From positions 1-34,237 of the forward strand of contig BOAV01000020.1 of assembly GCA_026002045.1 (NCBI GenBank): a stretch of DNA of 34,237 bases, read 5' to 3'. The translations under genes were made by a program, and so were the position numbers. Numbering within the stretch: position 1 is the first letter of the stretch; every line of letters begins with the position of its first letter. Of this stretch, positions 29,541-34,237 are shown in pieces. This DNA is from Spirochaetia bacterium (GTDB lineage Bacteria > Spirochaetota > Spirochaetia > Treponematales > Breznakiellaceae). Below the pieces are notes generated by a model that saw only the letters and a program-made list of their open reading frames with translations, did no database searches and was not told the DNA's origin.

Positions 29541-30632
29541 ATGGCAAAAAGTAATTTTAAAGCCGATACCGAAGTTGATGTTGAACTTTCACAAATAACC
29601 AAAAACTATGGTGACTTCCGGGCTGTTGATAATTTTTCGCTCCCTGTGCCCCGCGGCAGTTTTACTACGCTGCTGGGTCCTTCGGGCTGCGGCAAGACCA
29701 CCCTGCTGCGGATCATTGCCGGCTTCTTTGAACCCGATGCCGGAACCGTGGTGATCTGCGGTCAGAATCAGCATGGCATTCCCCCGGAGAAACGGACCAC
29801 CGGCATTGTGTTTCAGGATTACGCACTGTTCCCACACATGACCGCAAGGGAGAATCTTGCCTACGGTTTAAAAGTACGGAAAATAACGGCCGATACCCGG
29901 AACCGCGAAATTGTGCGTATCGCAGAAGCGCTGGACCTTGCAGGCTTGCTGGACCGTTACCCCGGCGAACTTTCCGGCGGCCAGCAGCAGCGGCTTGCTC
30001 TGGGCCGCGCAGTAATTCTAAAACCGCAAATTCTTTTGATGGACGAACCCCTAAGCAACCTGGACGCCAAACTGCGGCTGCGGGTCCGTGAAGAATTAAA
30101 GGACATCCAGCGCCGTTTGGGGATTACCACGATCTACGTTACCCACGATCAGGAGGAGGCCCTTTCCCTTTCCGATTATATTGCGGTGATGAACAAGGGC
30201 CGGCTCGAACAGGTTGGTACCCCGCAGGAAGTCTACAACACCCCCGCCACCACCTTTGCCGCGGACTTCACCGGTCCCGCCAATTTTATTGATCATGATG
30301 GAAAAAAGTACCTGGTCCGCCCGGAATGGATACGGGTAAACGAAGGCCCCGGTATCATTGACAGTATTACTGCGGGGGTATCAAACATAGCCGCCCGCTT
30401 GGGTGCGTCAAGCGGCCCCCGGTTTATGCTGGCCGGAAAAATTACCGGCGCGGATTTTTTGGGGAGGGTGACACGGGTACGTCTTGAACTTGATACTCAA
30501 TCGCTCCCTCCTGACGATGCCGCCCCAATTATCGCGGACATTCCCGCCATGGAAGATTCAGGGACATTGAAAATGGGAAGCCATGTAAAGTTTATGGTGA
30601 CCCGGGCCTGGGAAGTGGATCATTCGGAGTAG
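29541..30632 (+). CDS. ABC transporter ATP-binding protein, FbpC/PotA type
   Basis: This 363-residue ATPase has Walker A GPSGCGKTT at residues 46-54, a Q-loop in FQDYALFPHMTA, the signature LSGGQQQR, Walker B LLMDEPLSNLD and the switch His in THDQEEALSLSD. A C-terminal TOBE-like regulatory region follows from about residue 240. It powers the preceding permease; FbpC and spermidine-type PotA look alike, so the substrate follows the binding protein. AGGGGTAAAGC precedes the ATG. Its 3' end overlaps the convergent fructokinase by 13 bases. The C-terminal region includes an AGTATTACT copy. Confidence 0.93.
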   Translation: MAKSNFKADTEVDVELSQITKNYGDFRAVDNFSLPVPRGSFTTLLGPSGCGKTTLLRIIAGFFEPDAGTVVICGQNQHGIPPEKRTTGIVFQDYALFPHMTARENLAYGLKVRKITADTRNREIVRIAEALDLAGLLDRYPGELSGGQQQRLALGRAVILKPQILLMDEPLSNLDAKLRLRVREELKDIQRRLGITTIYVTHDQEEALSLSDYIAVMNKGRLEQVGTPQEVYNTPATTFAADFTGPANFIDHDGKKYLVRPEWIRVNEGPGIIDSITAGVSNIAARLGASSGPRFMLAGKITGADFLGRVTRVRLELDTQSLPPDDAAPIIADIPAMEDSGTLKMGSHVKFMVTRAWEVDHSE

Positions 30633-31603
30633 CCGAATAGCGCCGTACCTTTCCTGCACCGTTCTATGGCGGCCATATCCGGCATGGCGGGGATGGCTCC
30701 CTTTTTCGTGGTGGTTAGACTTCCCGCCGCATTGGCAAAGTCCACAATATCCCCAAGCTCCTCTTTGGAAATGAAGCGCACCTGCTCCTTCGTTTTGCCC
30801 CGCAGACGGTAATGCACCGCGCCGAGAAAGGCGTCCCCCGCCCCGGTGGTGTCGATGGTTTTTACATCGTAGGTCGGCACTTTCGCGGAACCATCGGCGC
30901 AGAAACAGAAAGCGCCCTTCGCCCCCAGAGAAACCAGCACGATACCCGGCCCCTTTTCCGCCAGCAACGCTGCGCCTCTCTCCAAATTTGTTTCTCCGGT
31001 GAGGAGGTTCATCTCCTCCTCGGACACCTTGAGAATATCCGTCAGGACCAATGGCCTTGCCATTTCGATCTTCGCCTCCGCCTCATTGGGCCAAAGCAGG
31101 GGCCGGTAATTCGGATCATAACTGATGATCTTCCCCTGGGCCTTTGCACAATCAAGGGCCGCATATACCGCGCTCCGGCAGGGCTCGCCGGTTAGCGATA
31201 CTGCGCCGAAGTGGAAGATTCTCGCATTGGCGATGAGTTCCCGGTTTATTTCAGCGGCGGTAAACATGATGTCCGCCCCTTCTCTGCGATAAAAACTAAA
31301 GGAACGATCCCCCGCTTCATTCAGGTGCACAAAGGCAAGGGTGGTGTTGAGCGCTTTGTCCACCATGAGCCCCGCAGTATCAATACCACTGTCCCGCAAA
31401 GTCCGTTCCAGGAAGCGCCCGAATTCGTCATCCCCCACTTTGCCGATAAATGCGGTCTTGCCGCCGAGTTTGTTGTTCATGGCCAGTACATTGGCGGGAG
31501 CGCCCCCCGGATTCCGGGCAAAAAGGTTCATCCCCTGATCGTTTACGCCCGAGGGGGTAAAGTCGATTAACAGTTCTCCCAAGGCGGTAACATCGTAGTT
31601 CAT
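30620..31603 (-). CDS. PfkB-family carbohydrate kinase, probable fructokinase
   Basis: This 327-residue ribokinase-family kinase has the N-terminal PGGAPANVLA motif near residue 32 and the C-terminal DTTGAGDAFLGAV motif with the catalytic Asp257. Its pattern (ALGELLIDF, GKVGDDEFGRFL, YDPNYRPLLW) resembles fructokinase/2-keto-3-deoxygluconate kinase. With the preceding dehydrogenase, the natural reading is fructose to fructose-6-phosphate, or 2-keto-sugar acid to its phosphate if the dehydrogenase is a fructuronate reductase. The start ATG overlaps the dehydrogenase stop (ATGA), giving a coupled two-gene operon. Confidence 0.88.
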   Translation of the reverse strand: MNYDVTALGELLIDFTPSGVNDQGMNLFARNPGGAPANVLAMNNKLGGKTAFIGKVGDDEFGRFLERTLRDSGIDTAGLMVDKALNTTLAFVHLNEAGDRSFSFYRREGADIMFTAAEINRELIANARIFHFGAVSLTGEPCRSAVYAALDCAKAQGKIISYDPNYRPLLWPNEAEAKIEMARPLVLTDILKVSEEEMNLLTGETNLERGAALLAEKGPGIVLVSLGAKGAFCFCADGSAKVPTYDVKTIDTTGAGDAFLGAVHYRLRGKTKEQVRFISKEELGDIVDFANAAGSLTTTKKGAIPAMPDMAAIERCRKGTALFGYSE

Positions 31604-33078
31604 ATAAATTTCTCCAGGGCTTTCCTCGTTCCCTGTATATAAATACTTTCCAAATGCTGTTTGAAAATCCCCGCCAATTTGCTGAATGCCCCTTCGGCAA
31701 TGCCCTGCACACCTGCGGCTTTGAGGAAAGTCTCCGGTTTCTCCCGTGCGATCTTTGCGGCCCGGGAAACCGCCTGGCCTTCGGGGTCCTTAAACGGTAT
31801 GGGTCTACCCCTTTCATCTGTCCCATCAAGAAACCGCGCCCAGCCTGCCAGCGCAAAGGCGATAGCGTTATAATTCGAACCACTGCGTATCGCAGCCGCC
31901 AAAGGCTTGAGTACGAAGTTAGGTATCTTCTGGGAACCATCCTCCGCGAGACGGAGGACCGCATCCCCAATGGCGCGGTTGGCAAAACGCCTGATCAGGG
32001 TATCCTTATATTCCGTGAGATCGATGCCCGGAACCGGCGGGACCGTGGGGGTAACTTCCTCCATGTAATGCCGGCGGAGAAATTTCTGCATCAATGAATC
32101 CGATGCGGCGTCGGCCACATCGGTATAGCCCATAAGGTAGGAGAGATAGGCCAGTGCGGAATGGCTGCCGTTGAGGAGCCGCATCTTCATAAGTTCGTAG
32201 GGTTCCACATCCTTAACCAGCTGAACCCCGGCGGCAGCAAACAGCCTGGGATCAAAACCGGCCGCCTGAGGAAGTTTGAAATCATCCTCCAATACCCATT
32301 GGATAAAGTCTTCGCAGCAGACCGGCCACTTGTCGGCGATGCCGTATTTCTGTTCCGTTTCCGCGATGATCGCAGCATTACTGTTGGGGGTGATGCGGTC
32401 CACCATGGAGCAGGGGAAAGAAACGTGGTCTTCGATCCATGTTACCAAATTCGGATAAACCTGTGCGCAGAAAGATTGCAGGCTCTCCTTGAGGATTTTT
32501 CCGTTGGAGGGAAAGTTGTCACAGGAAACAATGGTAAGGGGCGCTCCTCCATTGGCGGATCTTCGCAATAAGGCCGCCGCAAGAAATCCCAATATGGATA
32601 CGGGATCATCGGGATGCACAAGATCGTGCTTTATCATAGGATGGTTCCAGTCCACATCCGCAGTATTCCTGCAATACCCCTTCTCGGTGATGGTAAGGCT
32701 TACCATGCTTGTTTCCGCATTGGCAATCCGGGCGATGGCCGCTTCCTTATCAGATGCAGCGTTTACATACCCCAGAATAGAACCAATCACCTGCGGAACC
32801 GCTTCTTCCCGGCCATTTTTGGCAATCAGGGTATAGAGGTAATCCTGTTCTGCGGCAATTTTTGCAAGGGGAAAAGTATCGGCGATCAGGTTCATCTCAA
32901 AGATACCGGAAGCGGTAAGCCCTTTGGCGATCAGGGTATCCAGAAAAAAAGCCTGATGCGCCCGGTGAAAGTTTCCCAGCCCTATGTGGACGATGGCGGG
33001 CCGCAGCGCATCCCGTGAATAGGCCGGTATCTTAACCGGCGTGGAAATGTTTTTCAGATTACGCTGATTCAGCAGCAT
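31600..33078 (-). CDS. mannitol dehydrogenase/fructuronate reductase family polyol dehydrogenase
   Basis: This 492-residue long-chain polyol dehydrogenase has the N-terminal VHIGLGNFHRAHQAFF motif near residue 31 (NAD binding), SMVDRITP in the middle, and the catalytic Lys-Asn-His set in KMRLLNGSHSALAYLSYLMG near residue 300. Relatives oxidise mannitol to fructose or reduce fructuronate or tagaturonate to mannonate or altronate. The linked kinase allows either mannitol-fructose-fructose-6-phosphate or a hexuronate route; no uxa/uxu genes are nearby. The ATG at 33078 stands behind TTGGAGG; an earlier TTG in frame overlaps that ribosome site and is rejected. Confidence 0.88.
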   Translation of the reverse strand: MLLNQRNLKNISTPVKIPAYSRDALRPAIVHIGLGNFHRAHQAFFLDTLIAKGLTASGIFEMNLIADTFPLAKIAAEQDYLYTLIAKNGREEAVPQVIGSILGYVNAASDKEAAIARIANAETSMVSLTITEKGYCRNTADVDWNHPMIKHDLVHPDDPVSILGFLAAALLRRSANGGAPLTIVSCDNFPSNGKILKESLQSFCAQVYPNLVTWIEDHVSFPCSMVDRITPNSNAAIIAETEQKYGIADKWPVCCEDFIQWVLEDDFKLPQAAGFDPRLFAAAGVQLVKDVEPYELMKMRLLNGSHSALAYLSYLMGYTDVADAASDSLMQKFLRRHYMEEVTPTVPPVPGIDLTEYKDTLIRRFANRAIGDAVLRLAEDGSQKIPNFVLKPLAAAIRSGSNYNAIAFALAGWARFLDGTDERGRPIPFKDPEGQAVSRAAKIAREKPETFLKAAGVQGIAEGAFSKLAGIFKQHLESIYIQGTRKALEKFI

Positions 33079-33242
33079 TATATCCTCCAAGTAGGTATTT
33101 TCTCATATCCCAAGGATTGATTCAAGCTATAGGCGGGAAACCAATGCCATTTGTTAATAATTTGTTCACATTTATTTAATAAAGATTTTACCCCCGGTTT
33201 ATCGCCGGTTCACTTTCCTCCTTTAGGTTTGTCATATCAAAA

Positions 33243-33259
33243 GCAAATCAAGGATTTGC
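33243..33259. promoter_or_regulatory. small inverted repeat before the RND adaptor gene
   Basis: GCAAATC (33243-33249) pairs with GATTTGC (33253-33259) around AAG, 18 bases before the adaptor start. It may be an operator for a TetR-type regulator, as RND operons often have, or a leader hairpin close to the TATGGAGG ribosome site. No regulator gene is within the window. Confidence 0.4.
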
Positions 33260-33277
33260 ACTTTATGGAGGTTCATT

Positions 33278-34189
33278 ATGGCAAAGAAAACAAAGAAATT
33301 CATCGGGATTGTGATGACCATGGTCATCGCGGCGGCGCTGGTGTTCATTCCTGTGCTGGTTGCTCAGGACGGGTCGGCGGTAAGCGAGACTGCCTCTGCT
33401 GAAGCGGCGGTCTATTCGGTAAAAACGGCTGTGGCTGAGACGCACACCCTTGAGGCGTATCTCGAAGTAAACGGTGACATCGTGAGCGAGGGCCAGGTGG
33501 CGGTCCTGTCCGAAACATCGGGGAAACTGATTGCGGTAAAGGCGGCGCTGGGAACGCAGGTGCGGAAGGGGGACCTTATCGCCCAGGTTGACCCCTCAAG
33601 CGCAGGCGCCCGGTATATGGCAAGTTCCGTGTACGCCCCCATTTCCGGCATTGTCTGCGCGGCGCCCCTTGCGGTGGGGTCTACCGTACAGCCGGGGAGC
33701 ATCATCACCAGTATTGCCCAGGCGGATGATTTGCAGATCGAGGCACTTATCCCCGAACGCGAAGTAAGCCAGCTGCGCATTGGCCTTACGGCAACAGTAA
33801 CGCTGCCGGCATTTCAGGGTGAAGTTTTTACCGCGAAGATCACCCAGGTGTCGCCGATCCTGGACCCCGCGTCACGCACGAAAAAAATAGTGCTTAACTT
33901 TACCGGCGCGGACAGCCGCGTCAACGCGGGTATGTTTGCCCATATAAAACTCAACACCCGGACTTATCCGAATGTGGTGACTGTCCCCGCCGAAGCGGTC
34001 GGCGAACAGGCCGGCGCAAAGTATGTGTATGTGTTAAACAACGGCAAAGTTGATTTACGGGAAGTTGTGACCGGCGCTACCGTTGATCATATCACCGAAA
34101 TCAAAAGCGGGATTGCCTCAGGCGACGCGGTTGTCATACAGGGACAGCAGTTCCTCTCAGACGGCGCAGCAGTGCTGGTACGGAAATAA
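33278..34189 (+). CDS. RND efflux periplasmic adaptor (membrane fusion) protein, short type
   Basis: This 303-residue protein has an N-terminal membrane anchor/signal (about 8-30), then a lipoyl-type half (VAVLSETSGKLIAVKAALGTQVRKGDLIAQVDP), only a few residues (SSAGARYMASS) and the second lipoyl half (VYAPISGIVCAAPLAVGSTVQPG). A beta-barrel follows (LRIGLTATVTLPAFQGEVFTAKITQVSP) and then a membrane-proximal domain. The long helical hairpin that usually lies between the lipoyl halves is missing. It links an RND pump to an outer membrane channel. A GGAGG precedes the ATG. The next gene starts 11 bases later and should be the pump. Confidence 0.88.
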   Translation: MAKKTKKFIGIVMTMVIAAALVFIPVLVAQDGSAVSETASAEAAVYSVKTAVAETHTLEAYLEVNGDIVSEGQVAVLSETSGKLIAVKAALGTQVRKGDLIAQVDPSSAGARYMASSVYAPISGIVCAAPLAVGSTVQPGSIITSIAQADDLQIEALIPEREVSQLRIGLTATVTLPAFQGEVFTAKITQVSPILDPASRTKKIVLNFTGADSRVNAGMFAHIKLNTRTYPNVVTVPAEAVGEQAGAKYVYVLNNGKVDLREVVTGATVDHITEIKSGIASGDAVVIQGQQFLSDGAAVLVRK

Positions 34190-34200
34190 GGGGTAGAAAA

Positions 34201-34237
34201 ATGTCAATCACGCAAAATGTGGTGCGCCGTCTGAGAG
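34201..34237 (+). CDS. start of a probable RND pump gene, cut by the window end
   Basis: ATG at 34201 opens MSITQNVVRRLR before the window ends. The short N-terminus with VVRR just before an expected first helix, and the position after an RND adaptor, suggest the inner-membrane RND transporter. GGGGTAGAAAA is its ribosome site. Only 12 codons are visible. Confidence 0.55.
   Translation, partial: MSITQNVVRRLR

Noticed and set aside
33189..33220. Third SigI-type promoter starting at the ACCCCC before the RND adaptor
   Set aside because: No CGTA-like element occurs 19 bases later and GTTTTG is absent, so only the C run matches.

Overview
The window looks like chromosomal DNA from a moderately GC-rich, gut-type spirochaete close to the termite-gut Treponema lineage. 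This is an inference from gene style: a stand-alone PTS enzyme I, a BspA/TpLRR-type leucine-rich-repeat secreted protein, a Der-MerR-Rsm22 string, an Fe(III)-type ABC system, split transketolase and a GH3 sugar hydrolase. No rRNA, tRNA or CRISPR array was seen. The first 32 bases are a pure G run and probably mark an artefactual contig end.

Layout. 305-1369: a bile-acid:Na+ symporter-family permease on the minus strand, with a large hairpin behind it. 1463-7173: a sugar-catabolic operon (transketolase N and C subunits, a hydroxyacid reductase, an SDR dehydrogenase and a cytosolic GH3 beta-glycosidase). 7265-10338: a SigI/RsgI sigma/anti-sigma pair followed by three small secreted proteins. 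Two almost identical promoter-like sequences sit before sigI and before the first secreted-protein gene. 10381-12812 (minus): a radical SAM protein with a translationally coupled 63-residue Cys-rich partner. 12853-17610: ptsI, der, a MerR-like regulator and an Rsm22-like methyltransferase in one tight run. 17620-18273: an ORF6N DNA-binding gene with a relic of a second copy upstream. 18314-19689: ogt and a VanY-like lipoprotein. 19713-21134 (minus): a MATE exporter, divergent from an ArsR/SmtB regulator and a Zn/Cd P-type ATPase (21323-23696). Paired operators surround the regulator promoter. 23795-24392: a small toxin-antitoxin-like pair between two 55-bp copies of the ATPase 3' end. 24502-26733: a metallo-beta-lactamase-like protein, a small hypothetical protein and a UroD-family protein. 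26838-30632: an Fe(III)-type ABC transporter (binding protein, fused permease, ATPase). 30620-33078 (minus): fructokinase and mannitol/fructuronate dehydrogenase. 33278-end: an RND adaptor and the first codons of its pump.

How the genes fit together. Two carbohydrate units feed the central pathways: glycoside to pentose and triose-type intermediates (1463-7173), and polyol or hexuronate to fructose to fructose-6-phosphate (30620-33078). Metal handling is represented by the Zn/Cd efflux unit and the Fe(III) importer. The most interesting system is the SigI/RsgI island. This sigma/anti-sigma family is known from Bacillus and clostridia, where it senses extracellular polysaccharide or stress. 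Here the anti-sigma lacks both the usual extracellular sensor domain and the Asn-Pro self-cleavage site. Its apparent target, through the shared promoter motif, is the adjacent set of secreted proteins. Other notable signals are the toxin-antitoxin-like insertion between duplicated gene ends and a short AT-rich 9-mer repeated many times, mostly inside genes.
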